DNA of 21,046 nt from JBDLSY01 sp043777895 (GTDB lineage: Bacteria; Pseudomonadota; Gammaproteobacteria; Burkholderiales; Burkholderiaceae_C): the NCBI GenBank assembly GCA_043777895.1, contig JAYWHD010000110.1, forward strand, positions 1 to 21,046, written 5' to 3'. The translations under genes were made by a program, and so were the position numbers. Each line of letters opens with the position of its first letter. Position 1 is the stretch's first letter. The notes beneath the pieces are model-generated. The model was given only the letters and a program-made list of their open reading frames with translations, ran no database searches and had not been told where the DNA came from. Positions 1 through 7,750 of the stretch are shown here, in pieces.

Positions 1-223
1 GATTGAAGTGCCTTTTACAGATGCAATTCCTAGTGATTATGATGGTGTGATGGGCGTACCAATTAGCTTTTTAGACAAGTATTCACCTGAACAGTTTGAA
101 ATTGTTGGTTGTTCGTATGATTACGGCAGACCAAAGAATTGGTCAAAAGATATAAATATGTCCCCAAGTGTAAATGGGATTAATATTTATAAAAGGATTT
201 TAATTAAGCACAAACAACAATAA
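1..223 (+). CDS. Adenine-specific DNA methyltransferase, EcoRI family (3' end only)
   Basis: This is the last ~73 codons of a gene that begins outside the window; the reading frame is open from base 2. The visible tail contains DYDGVMGVPISFLDKY followed by PEQFEIVG and ends in a stretch resembling NGxxIYKRILIK. This is the conserved C-terminal signature I recognise from EcoRI-type N6-adenine methyltransferases, which use S-adenosylmethionine to methylate adenine in a specific DNA site. The catalytic NPPY-type motif and SAM-binding region lie upstream and cannot be checked. A GTG at base 8 would open a 71-residue reading frame, but the homology continues upstream of it, so it is not a start. 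The nuclease gene follows after 13 bp, which suggests co-transcription and a restriction-modification pair. Family assignment is fairly secure; target sequence is unknown. Confidence 0.8.
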   Translation, partial: IEVPFTDAIPSDYDGVMGVPISFLDKYSPEQFEIVGCSYDYGRPKNWSKDINMSPSVNGINIYKRILIKHKQQ

Positions 224-236
224 AAAACAATAGACC

Positions 237-1400
237 ATGAAAACCATTTTACGCACAGACCTAACAATTAAAGATATTTGCGAGGGGTTTATTTATAATG
301 AATTGGAAGGCAAAGGCTTGTTTGGCTTATCAGCCACTTTAACCATTCAACCAGAATACCAACGTAACTATATTTATGCTGATGGCAAACGAGATGTTGC
401 CGTGATTGAAAGCTTATTAGAAGGCTATCCATTGGGTTTAATTTACTTTAACCGATTAGACAATAACCATTTAGAAGTGTTAGATGGACAACAACGCATT
501 ACCAGTTTTGGCAGGTTTGTAACTAATAAATTTGCCATCAAAGATAGAAATGGCATGGAGCAGTACTTTAATGCTATCGCTGCTGATAAACAAGAAAAAA
601 TATTAAATACAAAACTATTGATTTATGAGTGTGAAGGTACAGAAAGCGAAATAAAGGAATGGTTTAAAACCATTAATATTGCGGGTGTTCCACTCACCAA
701 TCAAGAATTATTAAATGCTGTGTATTCGGGATCGTTTGTAACGCTGGGTAAAGAAACCTTTAGCAATAGCCAAGATACCAACGTTCAAAAATGGAGTTCT
801 TATGTTAGTGGCAGTGCCAAGCGACAAGACTTTTTAGAACGAGCCTTAGAATGGGTGAGTAAAAACAACGTAGGCGATTATATGAGCCGACACCGATTTG
901 ACGACAATATTACTGAACTCGAAAATTATTTTAATAGCGTCATTGATTGGGTTTCTACAGTATTTACAGATGTAGACAGTGAAATGAAAGGGCTGGAATG
1001 GGGGCGATTGTATGAAGCATATGGTAAAAAACCATATAATCCAAAAATTGTTTTGGAACATGTTAAAACTTTATATGCCGACCCGTATATAAAAAATAGA
1101 AAAGGTATTTTTGAATTTGTTTTGGGTAGCAAAGTAGATACCAAATTATTAGAAATAAGGGTGTTTGACGAAGCAACAAAAAAATCAACTTATGCTATTC
1201 AAACAGCTACAGCCGAAAAGAAAAGTATTTCAAATTGTTCGCATTGTGCAATTGGACATGATGCCAATAAAGCTAAAATTTGGAAATTAGCTGAAATGGA
1301 CGCAGACCATGTTGCAGCGTGGAGTAAGGGTGGCAAAACAAACAGCAATAACTGTGAATTGCTTTGTAAAACACACAATAGAGCTAAAGGCAATAAATAA
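237..1400 (+). CDS. DUF262 (ParB-like) and HNH endonuclease protein
   Basis: The 387-residue protein has an N-terminal DUF262 domain: QPEYQRN at residues 38-44 and the hallmark DGQQR at 83-87. The C-terminal domain is an HNH nuclease: CxxC at C334/C337, the DH catalytic pair D357-H358, asparagines at 371-372, and C377-x2-H380 completing a zinc site. DUF262 is the nucleotide-handling module of GmrS-type modification-dependent nucleases and related phage-defence proteins. HNH cleaves DNA using a metal ion. Here the two are fused and lie 13 bp behind an EcoRI-family methyltransferase, so I infer a restriction enzyme of a two-gene restriction-modification system. All key residues are visible, so it looks intact. 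No Shine-Dalgarno precedes the ATG. Alternatives are a stand-alone type IV restriction enzyme or an accessory to a larger upstream defence locus. Domain calls are firm; the role is inferred. Confidence 0.85.
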   Translation: MKTILRTDLTIKDICEGFIYNELEGKGLFGLSATLTIQPEYQRNYIYADGKRDVAVIESLLEGYPLGLIYFNRLDNNHLEVLDGQQRITSFGRFVTNKFAIKDRNGMEQYFNAIAADKQEKILNTKLLIYECEGTESEIKEWFKTINIAGVPLTNQELLNAVYSGSFVTLGKETFSNSQDTNVQKWSSYVSGSAKRQDFLERALEWVSKNNVGDYMSRHRFDDNITELENYFNSVIDWVSTVFTDVDSEMKGLEWGRLYEAYGKKPYNPKIVLEHVKTLYADPYIKNRKGIFEFVLGSKVDTKLLEIRVFDEATKKSTYAIQTATAEKKSISNCSHCAIGHDANKAKIWKLAEMDADHVAAWSKGGKTNSNNCELLCKTHNRAKGNK

Positions 1401-1540
1401 AACAATAAAGTAGTAAGGCAGTAAAGCGTGCTTCGTTAAAACTAACTTCCAAACCATCTACTTACTGCGTGTAAAATATTTTATTCACAAGTACTGTACG
1501 GAACAAGTCTGAACTTTAGCTTTATTCTTATAATTTAAAG

Positions 1541-1561
1541 AGTAATTAAAATTTAATTACT
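1541..1561. repeat. 21-bp near-perfect palindrome in the gap after the HNH gene
   Basis: Two perfect 10-bp arms (AGTAATTAAA and its reverse complement) flank a single A. It lies in the 219-bp gap between the DUF262-HNH gene and the DUF1232 gene. In RNA it would make a weak A/U hairpin. No T-run follows, so a normal intrinsic terminator is unlikely. It could be an operator-like site or merely AT-rich chance. The rest of the 1401-1619 gap shows no gene and no long tandem array, unlike several other gaps here. Confidence 0.5.
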
Positions 1562-1619
1562 GAAAATGCCAAATAACCATAAATAATCATATTAAAACTT
1601 AAACTTAAGCATAAAGTAT

Positions 1620-1958
1620 ATGGATTCTAAACAATATAATATTGAATCAAATCAAAAAGATTTTTTAGTTAAAGCAAAAAGTTATGCAAAAAAAGCAGGG
1701 TTTACAGTCATAGAGCCAGTACTTAAATTATATTATTCATCGCAAGACCCTGACACGCCTATTTGGGCTAAAACTAAAATATATGCGGCACTGGCTTATT
1801 TTATATCGCCGATTGATGCCATCACAGATATTATTCCTATAATAGGTTACAGTGATGATGTATTGATATTAACTGCAGCGATTGTGACTTGTGCTGTCTA
1901 TATTAAAGAAGCACATAAACAAAAAGCACAAGCAACATTAAAACAATGGTTTGATTAA
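1620..1958 (+). CDS. YkvA/DUF1232 family small membrane protein
   Basis: This 112-residue protein carries the DUF1232 signature at about residues 48-86: an AALAYFISPIDAITD segment followed by IIPIIGYSDD and a hydrophobic helix to about 95. The SP-x-D and G-x-x-DD elements are the family's recognisable core. The family is widespread in bacteria and has no settled biochemical role; members are small and probably membrane-associated. A lysine-rich N-terminal ~25 residues precedes the domain and a basic tail (KEAHKQKAQA) follows it. The ATG has no Shine-Dalgarno, though an AAAG lies just upstream. It is flanked by the defence pair on one side and by the heptamer array and gspF on the other, and no functional link to either is evident. 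Family assignment is confident; function unknown. Confidence 0.85.
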   Translation: MDSKQYNIESNQKDFLVKAKSYAKKAGFTVIEPVLKLYYSSQDPDTPIWAKTKIYAALAYFISPIDAITDIIPIIGYSDDVLILTAAIVTCAVYIKEAHKQKAQATLKQWFD

Positions 1959-1973
1959 TTAAATAACTGTTTT

Positions 1974-2111
1974 TAATGCTTGATAATTGATACTTAATAA
2001 CTAAACTAATACTTAATCTTTAATCTTTAATCCTTAATCCTTAATACTTAATAACTAATATTCAGTAATTAATAACTAATACTTAATATTTAGTACTTGA
2101 TACTTAAACTT
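1974..2111. repeat. Degenerate heptamer array, consensus TAATACT / TAATNNT, about 19 units
   Basis: From 1974 to 2111 the sequence falls into consecutive 7-bp units in exact register, with one 5-bp interruption (TAAAC at 2002-2006). Units in order from 2007 are TAATACT, TAATCTT twice, TAATCCT twice, TAATACT, TAATAAC, TAATATT, CAGTAAT, TAATAAC, TAATACT, TAATATT, TAGTACT, TGATACT, TAAACTT. The TAAT half is largely fixed and the last three bases vary, often identically in adjacent units. The array fills the gap between the DUF1232 gene and gspF and ends about 16 bp before the gspF ATG, so it would be in or beside any gspF promoter or leader. Confidence 0.85.
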
Positions 2112-2127
2112 TATATTAAACCATAAT

Positions 2128-3393
2128 ATGCCTGCATTTAATTATGAAGCCAGTAACGATTTAGGCAATATCACCCGAGGTGTAATAGAAGCAGACAGTG
2201 AGCGTCACGTACGCCTTCAATTAAAATCTAATGGCTTATTGACTTTAAGTTGCACATTAATTACGCAGCAATTACGTGAACAAAAAACAACCACGGCACA
2301 GCCACCCATTTGGTTAAAATCTTTAACCGAGCGTAGTGCTTTAAGTCCAGTTAAGCGTACTTTATTAATGCGGCAGTTAGCCAGTTTATCCCAAGCAGGT
2401 TTGCCGCAAGAACAAGCTTTAACCGTTTTATTGTCTCAAGCAGAAAGTAAATCGGAGCAAGAAATATTAGGTGCGATTCGTTCCAAAATATTAGAAGGAT
2501 CAAGTTTATCGCAGGCTTTAGCCCAGTACCCTGCAACATTTGCTAGTGAGCTAATCGCTATGGTGGCTGCTGGTGAACAATCAGGTAAGTTATCTTTGGT
2601 GCTTGAAAATTGGGCTGATTACTTAGAGGCACGGGCAAATTTAAAGCAACAAGTGGTTGCTAGTTTAGCTTACCCTGCTATTGTCGCAGTAGTTGCCTTG
2701 TTAATGGTACTAGGTTTAATGACCTATGTCGTACCACAAATTGTGGGGGTATTTAAAAACTCTAAGACAGCTTTGCCTTTATTGACGCAAATAATGATGG
2801 CTGCATCTAATTTTTTACGGAGTTACGGGATTTATATGCTTTTAACAATGATTACGCTATTTATATTAATGCGGGCAATTTTAAAAATGCCTACACCTAA
2901 ATTAGCTTTTCATAGCTTCTTATTGCGTATGCCTTTAGTTGGTAATTTAATGCAAGCAGCACAAACAGAGCGATTTGCTAGTACTTTAGCCATTTTGATT
3001 CGTGGCGGTGTGCCTATGTTAGATGCATTAAATGCAGCTAAACGAACACTAACTAATAAAGTATTAATTAATCAGTTAGATACTGCTATTAATCACGTAC
3101 AAAGCGGGGCAACGCTGGCACGTGGAATCACATTATCACAAAATAAAGCATCACCTAAAGAACGTATGGCTAATTTATTAACACACCTAATTGCTAGTGG
3201 TGAAGCGACTGGAAAATTACCTGATATGCTGACGCGTGCTGCTCAACTACAAGGGGCAATTTTGTCGCGAAAACTACAGGCTTTAACAACTATTTTAGAG
3301 CCTGCCATTATTTTAGTTATGGGTGGAGTGGTGTTGGTGATTGTATTATCTGTATTGTTGCCGATTATAGAAATCAATGCACTGGTAAAATAG
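2128..3393 (+). CDS. gspF: Type II secretion system inner-membrane platform protein GspF
   Basis: The 421-residue protein matches GspF in length and plan. The N-terminus MPAFNYEASNDLGNITRGVIEADS is the usual GspF opening. Two T2SSF domains lie at about 74-200 and 277-405, each containing the GE-x-(S/T)-GKL motif (GEQSGKL near 149-155, GEATGKL near 358-364). Three membrane segments lie near 183-205, 235-252 and 392-412. GspF sits in the inner membrane and couples the GspE ATPase to the pseudopilus. The central segment (LPLLTQIMMAASNFLRSYG) resembles GspF more than the type IV pilus paralogue PilC. It is an orphan here: no gspE, gspG or other T2SS gene adjoins it; the upstream gene encodes DUF1232 and the downstream gene is convergent dxs. 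Scattered gsp genes are known in some gammaproteobacteria. There is no Shine-Dalgarno before the ATG. Confidence 0.9.
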   Translation: MPAFNYEASNDLGNITRGVIEADSERHVRLQLKSNGLLTLSCTLITQQLREQKTTTAQPPIWLKSLTERSALSPVKRTLLMRQLASLSQAGLPQEQALTVLLSQAESKSEQEILGAIRSKILEGSSLSQALAQYPATFASELIAMVAAGEQSGKLSLVLENWADYLEARANLKQQVVASLAYPAIVAVVALLMVLGLMTYVVPQIVGVFKNSKTALPLLTQIMMAASNFLRSYGIYMLLTMITLFILMRAILKMPTPKLAFHSFLLRMPLVGNLMQAAQTERFASTLAILIRGGVPMLDALNAAKRTLTNKVLINQLDTAINHVQSGATLARGITLSQNKASPKERMANLLTHLIASGEATGKLPDMLTRAAQLQGAILSRKLQALTTILEPAIILVMGGVVLVIVLSVLLPIIEINALVK

Positions 3394-3464
3394 CAATAGC
3401 GATAGTAGTAGTAATAGTAAATAAGGTCAAAACAGTTTATAGTTAGTTTATAGTTTATTGGCTT

Positions 3465-5369
3465 TTAAACATCACTCGATAAACGAGATTGGATACTGGA
3501 CAAAATACCTGCGGCATCTAAATTGGCTTGCATCATTAGCTTGGTAGGGTCGCCGTGGTCAATAAACACATCAGGCAAGCCCAAATGTAACCAAGATACA
3601 GCAAACCCTTGCGAAGATACATATTCGGCTGCCGCACTGCCTGCTCCCCCTGTTATGCAACCATCTTCTACACTAACAAATACAGAGTGAGTTGTTGTGA
3701 TTTCGCACAATAAAGCTTCGTCTATTGGTTTAACAAAACGCATATTTACTACCGTTGCATCTAATTCATCAGCTATTTTTAAGACTTCATGCAGTAGCAC
3801 CCCCCATACTAAAATCACTATTTTTTTAGCTACACTGTGACGCACAATCACTCCAAGTCCTAAAGGCAAAGGGCTCAAATCCAATGCGTTATTACCACTA
3901 TGTATTAAACTGGTATGTGCTGTACCTCGTGGGTAACGCACAGTAGCTGGACCAAAATATTCATACGCGGTACTTAAAAGTCGGCGGCATTCTAAAGCAT
4001 CACTGGCACAGGCTATAACCATATTAGGGATACAACGTAAATACGCAATATCATAATTACCTGCATGGGTCGCACCATCAGCACCCACTAAACCTGCACG
4101 GTCAATTGCAAATGTTACGTCTAAATTTTGCAGGGCAACATCATGAATTAATTGATCATAACCGCGTTGTAAAAAGGTAGAGTAAATCGCTAATACGGGT
4201 TTAGTTTGCTCACAAGCCAAGCCTGCCGCAAACGTAACTGCATGCTGCTCTGCAATGCCGACATCAAAATACCGCGTAGGAAATTTTTTTTCAAAATCAA
4301 CTAAGCCACTGCCTTCACGCATAGCGGGTGTAACCGCCAATAAGCGTGTGTCTTTTGTGGCCATATCTACAATCCATTGCCCAAATACTTGAGTATATGT
4401 TTGTTTTTGAGCTACTGCAAGGGACACAATACCTATAACCGGGTTAAATGGACTGGGTCCGTGATACTTAATGGGCTGTGCTTCGGCTAAGGGGTAGCCT
4501 TTCCCTTTTTTAGTCACCACATGCAAAAACTGTGGTCTGCCTGTTGTTTCAGATAAGTGCTTTACATTCTGTAAGGTGGGAATTAAAGAGTCTAAATCAT
4601 GGCCATCAATAGGGCCAATATAATTTAAACCAAATTCTTCAAAAATAGTCGCAGGTACCACCATTCCTTTGGCATGGCCTTCAAAGCGTTTGGCTAATTC
4701 AAATAAAGGCGGTACATGCCCTAGTACTTTGCGTACACCTTCTTTGGCTGCAGCATAGACACTGCCACTAATTAACCGAGCTAAATAACGGTTTAACGCA
4801 CCCACTGCTGGACTGATACTCATATCATTATCATTAAGTAATACTAACATTCGCAAACCGTCCATCACACCAGCACTGTTCATAGCTTCAAAGGCCATAC
4901 CGCCAGTCATTGCACTATCCCCAATAATCGCTACCGCATGACGAGGATTTTTTTGCAATTTTGCTGCTGCTGCCATACCCAGTGCTGCCGAAATACTGGT
5001 TGATGAATGGGCTGTACCAAAGGCATCATATTCACTTTCACTGCGTTTAGGAAAACCTGATAAACCCTCTAACTGACGCAGTGTAGACATACCTTCACGC
5101 CGTCCTGTTAAAATTTTGTGTGCATACGATTGGTGTCCAACGTCCCAAATTAAGCGGTCACTGGGTGTAGAATAAACATAATGTAAAGCAATGGTTAATT
5201 CAACTGTACCCAAATTAGATGATAAATGCCCCCCTGTTTTTGCAACGGACTGTAAAATAAATTCACGTAATTCACTTGCTAAGGTTTTAAGTTGTGTCCG
5301 TGATAACGCCTTTAACTGCGAAGGTGTATTAATTGACGGCAATAAAGCACAGGTGGGAGTATCAATCAT
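3465..5369 (-). CDS. dxs: 1-deoxy-D-xylulose-5-phosphate synthase
   Basis: This cytoplasmic enzyme condenses pyruvate and glyceraldehyde 3-phosphate to DXP, the first step of the MEP isoprenoid pathway and a precursor for thiamine and pyridoxal phosphate. The 634-residue length is typical. H48 lies in the TGGHLSSNLG segment and H79 in WDVGHQSYAHKILTGR. The thiamine-diphosphate motif starts at G150-D151 and ends in the NDNDMSISP segment near 179-187. It reads GDSA where E. coli has GDGA, a mild variant. The transketolase pyrimidine domain carries the catalytic glutamate in the DVGIAEQHAVT motif near residue 370, and a transketolase C-terminal domain ends the protein. It lies downstream of pal on the same strand across an 87-bp AT-repeat gap and converges on gspF, with no clear terminator between them. 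The ATG at 5369 has no Shine-Dalgarno. Confidence 0.97.
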   Translation of the reverse strand: MIDTPTCALLPSINTPSQLKALSRTQLKTLASELREFILQSVAKTGGHLSSNLGTVELTIALHYVYSTPSDRLIWDVGHQSYAHKILTGRREGMSTLRQLEGLSGFPKRSESEYDAFGTAHSSTSISAALGMAAAAKLQKNPRHAVAIIGDSAMTGGMAFEAMNSAGVMDGLRMLVLLNDNDMSISPAVGALNRYLARLISGSVYAAAKEGVRKVLGHVPPLFELAKRFEGHAKGMVVPATIFEEFGLNYIGPIDGHDLDSLIPTLQNVKHLSETTGRPQFLHVVTKKGKGYPLAEAQPIKYHGPSPFNPVIGIVSLAVAQKQTYTQVFGQWIVDMATKDTRLLAVTPAMREGSGLVDFEKKFPTRYFDVGIAEQHAVTFAAGLACEQTKPVLAIYSTFLQRGYDQLIHDVALQNLDVTFAIDRAGLVGADGATHAGNYDIAYLRCIPNMVIACASDALECRRLLSTAYEYFGPATVRYPRGTAHTSLIHSGNNALDLSPLPLGLGVIVRHSVAKKIVILVWGVLLHEVLKIADELDATVVNMRFVKPIDEALLCEITTTHSVFVSVEDGCITGGAGSAAAEYVSSQGFAVSWLHLGLPDVFIDHGDPTKLMMQANLDAAGILSSIQSRLSSDV

Positions 5370-5423
5370 AAAGTTGCTATATATTTATTTATACTGTTTA
5401 CATTGTCTGTAGCATATATTGTT

Positions 5424-5458
5424 TATATATTGTATATATTGTATATATTGTATATATT
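5424..5458. repeat. Tandem 9-bp repeat (TATATATTG), about 3.9 copies, at the pal stop codon
   Basis: Three exact copies of TATATATTG and a fourth that diverges at its last base run from 5424 to 5458. The array extends into the TAA stop codon of the minus-strand pal gene (stop at 5457-5459). It sits between pal and dxs and so lies in the dxs leader. One copy gained or lost would change pal-dxs spacing and barely affect the Pal C-terminus. Confidence 0.85.
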
Positions 5459-6071
5459 ATTTATACTGAATATCTACGCGGCGATTTTCAGCATAATCTG
5501 TTTCACTACTACCTAACGCCTTTGGTGATTCTTTACCAAAAGAAACTGATTCTAACTGTGTGTCAGGAATACCTAATAATTGCATAGCGTGTTGTACCGC
5601 TAATGCTCGCTTTTGTCCTAAAGCCAAGTTGTACTCACGCCCGCCTCGGTCATCAGTGTGGCCTTCTAAAGACGCTGTTTGATTACGATTATTGCGTAAA
5701 TTTTTAGCGTGTGCTTCTAATACTGCTTTATCTGCTTCAGCAATTATAAAGCTGTCATAAGCAAAGTAAACACTGCGTTGTGCTAAAGCAGGGTCATTAG
5801 GCTGCGTAACTTGTGAGTTATCTGCCTGTACCGTGGCTATAGTACTCATTTGATTACTTGCAGCAGCGTTCAAACGGACTGTGTTTAAATCGGTTATTGA
5901 AGGTGTTGAATAATTAGAAGTACTGGCTGTTGTATTCGTATATTTTGGGTCTACTAAAGGCAAGTCACTAAGACTTACTTTAGAAGCGCAGCCAGCCAAA
6001 GATAGTACACCTACTATAAAAGATAAGGTACAAATATTAAAAAATTGGGGGAGTTTTATTGTCATAGCCAT
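5457..6071 (-). CDS. pal: Peptidoglycan-associated lipoprotein Pal
   Basis: The 204-residue protein has a lipoprotein signal with lipobox LAGC; the acylated cysteine would be C28. A Ser/Thr/Asn-rich linker of about 75 residues precedes an OmpA-like peptidoglycan-binding domain, starting near VYFAYDS (about residue 101) and containing LEGHTDDRGGREYN and the terminal AENRRVDIQY. Pal anchors the outer membrane to peptidoglycan and works with TolB and TolQRA in envelope constriction and integrity. tolB lies directly upstream on the same strand (194-bp gap), as usual. The gene that normally follows, cpoB/ybgF, is replaced here by dxs. An in-frame second ATG two codons in is an equally good start; neither has a Shine-Dalgarno. 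Confidence 0.93.
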   Translation of the reverse strand: MAMTIKLPQFFNICTLSFIVGVLSLAGCASKVSLSDLPLVDPKYTNTTASTSNYSTPSITDLNTVRLNAAASNQMSTIATVQADNSQVTQPNDPALAQRSVYFAYDSFIIAEADKAVLEAHAKNLRNNRNQTASLEGHTDDRGGREYNLALGQKRALAVQHAMQLLGIPDTQLESVSFGKESPKALGSSETDYAENRRVDIQYK

Positions 6072-6149
6072 GTATAGAGTATGTTATTGTATTATTTAGT
6101 AAAAAAGTTAACCATGATTTTTCAAGTAAAAGCATTTTTATTAAACATT

Positions 6150-6200
6150 ATTTAATAATATATTAATAATATTAAATAATATTAAATGTTATTAAATTTG
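6150..6200. repeat. AT-only repeat tract between tolB and pal
   Basis: The 194-bp tolB-pal gap is almost entirely A and T. Three adjacent 10-mers sharing ATTAAAT run from 6171 to 6200 (ATTAAATAAT, ATTAAATGTT, ATTAAATTTG), preceded by related AATAATAT runs. Several imperfect dyads are possible. No gene or convincing terminator is visible; the pal leader or a pal promoter would lie here. Confidence 0.5.
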
Positions 6201-6265
6201 ATAATATTGACGTATTCTTATATTTTTATATGTTTATTAATTTGAATTTAATAGCTTTTTAAAAT

Positions 6266-7642
6266 TTATTTTGCAGCGTTACTAAATACAGGTTCACGAA
6301 TATCAGCGCTGGGTAAAGACAATATATTTCTTGTTTTACCATCAATACTGGCTAACACCAATATACCGCGACCTGAACGCTTAGTTGCATATAAAACAAA
6401 TTGACTATTGCTGGTAAAGCTTGGCGATTCATCTGAGCTGGTATCAGACACTAAAACTTCTTGCTGTGTATCTAAGTTTAGTACGGCTGTAGTGTACCGA
6501 CCAGTACGGCGAGTAATATACGTTAATAAACGGCCATCAGGTGAGAGTGCTGGGCTAATGTTATAGTCTCCCTTAAATGTTACACGCTGTGCTACCCCGC
6601 CATTGTTTGACATCTTATAAATGTGTGGTTGTCCACCGCGATCACTGACAAAATATAAATTGCGTCCATCGGCACTATAAACAGGTTCTGTATCAATGCC
6701 TTCACTCACGGTTAAGCGTTTTAAATTATCACCTGAAACACCCATACTATAAATTTGTGCTAAACCACCGCGTGATAAAGCTGCAGCCATACTTTGACCA
6801 TTAGGTGAAAAAGTAGGGGCGCTATTACTGCCTTTAAAGTTAGCGACATTACGCCGTGTACCTGTGACTAAATCATGAATATACATACTGGCTTTACGCG
6901 ATTCAAATGAAACATAAGCCAGTTGAGTACCGCTAATATTAAAACTGGGGCTAATAATTGATTCGCGTGAACGCAGTGCTACTTGCGGATATTGCCCATC
7001 CCAATCAGCTACTCGCAACTCAAACGAATTAGGGTTTAATTGTGTTACATAAGCCAGTCTAGTCGTAAAAAAACCTGCTTGACCTGTAATTTTTTCGTAG
7101 ACATAATCGGCGATTTGATGGCCTGCAAAACGGGTGTTAGCTTGTATATTTAGGCTAATACTTTCTAAAGGAGTATCGCGTACCGCATCTTGAATCCGCA
7201 ATTGAATATCGTGCCCATTTGCTGTACTTACAACAGTACCCCAAACAACAAAATCAGCACCTGCGTTGCGTAAGTCAGCTATGCTAGGCGTTTGCTGCAC
7301 ATCTGTTTTAGGCTGTAATGTACCTACAGAAATTAAGCGAAATAAACCCGTTTTAGTTAAATCATTGCGTAGCGTAGTGGTCACCTCATCGGCTACCGTT
7401 CCGCCTGTAATACCGAGTATAGCAACGGGATATTGTTGTGTACCATTGCCACCAATTTCAACCGATAACTGGGCAAAACTGGGTAAGCTTATAAGCATAC
7501 ACACCATAAAAATAAACAGTGCAACATAATTTGATGCAGTATCACAGATAATTTTGCTAAAACGATTATTAATACAATTATTGATGTAGTAATTAATAAA
7601 GTTATTAAAAAATATATAAACAGAGGTGTAGGTAAGAGTCAT
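6266..7642 (-). CDS. tolB: Tol-Pal system periplasmic beta-propeller protein TolB
   Basis: This 458-residue protein has an N-terminal TolB domain (about 58-190) and a C-terminal six-bladed propeller built of TolB/PD40 repeats, recognisable by recurring SP-x-(F/L)S-x-(D/N)G and D-x-x-(T/G)G elements (e.g. SAPTFSPNGQS, EPVYSADGRNLYFVSDRGG, SPALSPDGRLLTYITRRTG). TolB is periplasmic and contacts Pal and TolA. The Sec signal core is YVALFIFMVCMLISLPSFA (39-57), with cleavage probably before Q58. The signal's n-region is unusually long (38 residues) and low-complexity, rich in N, I and Y. I found no in-frame ATG, GTG or TTG between residue 1 and M46 that would give a normal signal, so the ATG at 7642 is kept. 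pal follows; tolQRA are absent upstream, where nadC-nadA lie instead. Confidence 0.93.
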   Translation of the reverse strand: MTLTYTSVYIFFNNFINYYINNCINNRFSKIICDTASNYVALFIFMVCMLISLPSFAQLSVEIGGNGTQQYPVAILGITGGTVADEVTTTLRNDLTKTGLFRLISVGTLQPKTDVQQTPSIADLRNAGADFVVWGTVVSTANGHDIQLRIQDAVRDTPLESISLNIQANTRFAGHQIADYVYEKITGQAGFFTTRLAYVTQLNPNSFELRVADWDGQYPQVALRSRESIISPSFNISGTQLAYVSFESRKASMYIHDLVTGTRRNVANFKGSNSAPTFSPNGQSMAAALSRGGLAQIYSMGVSGDNLKRLTVSEGIDTEPVYSADGRNLYFVSDRGGQPHIYKMSNNGGVAQRVTFKGDYNISPALSPDGRLLTYITRRTGRYTTAVLNLDTQQEVLVSDTSSDESPSFTSNSQFVLYATKRSGRGILVLASIDGKTRNILSLPSADIREPVFSNAAK

Positions 7643-7750
7643 AGCTAATTTATGTATGTAAGTTACTTTAAATAATACTAATTTTTTGTAATACTATTTT
7701 AGATATCATTTTTATGTCATTTTTTTTTATCATTTTAAATGATGAAAATA

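Noticed and set aside
8..223. Independent 71-residue gene starting at GTG 8
   Set aside because: The frame is open to the window edge and the methyltransferase homology continues upstream of the GTG, so it is a truncated 3' end.
3394..3464. Bidirectional terminator between gspF and dxs
   Set aside because: The gap holds trinucleotide-like AGTAGTAGTAATAG and TTTATAG repeats but no GC-containing hairpin followed by a T-run.
7725..7745. Hairpin ATCATT-TTA-AATGAT beside a nine-base T-run, a possible nadA terminator
   Set aside because: For minus-strand transcription the run would follow the hairpin as A, not U; for the plus strand the T-run precedes the hairpin. Orientation is wrong both ways.
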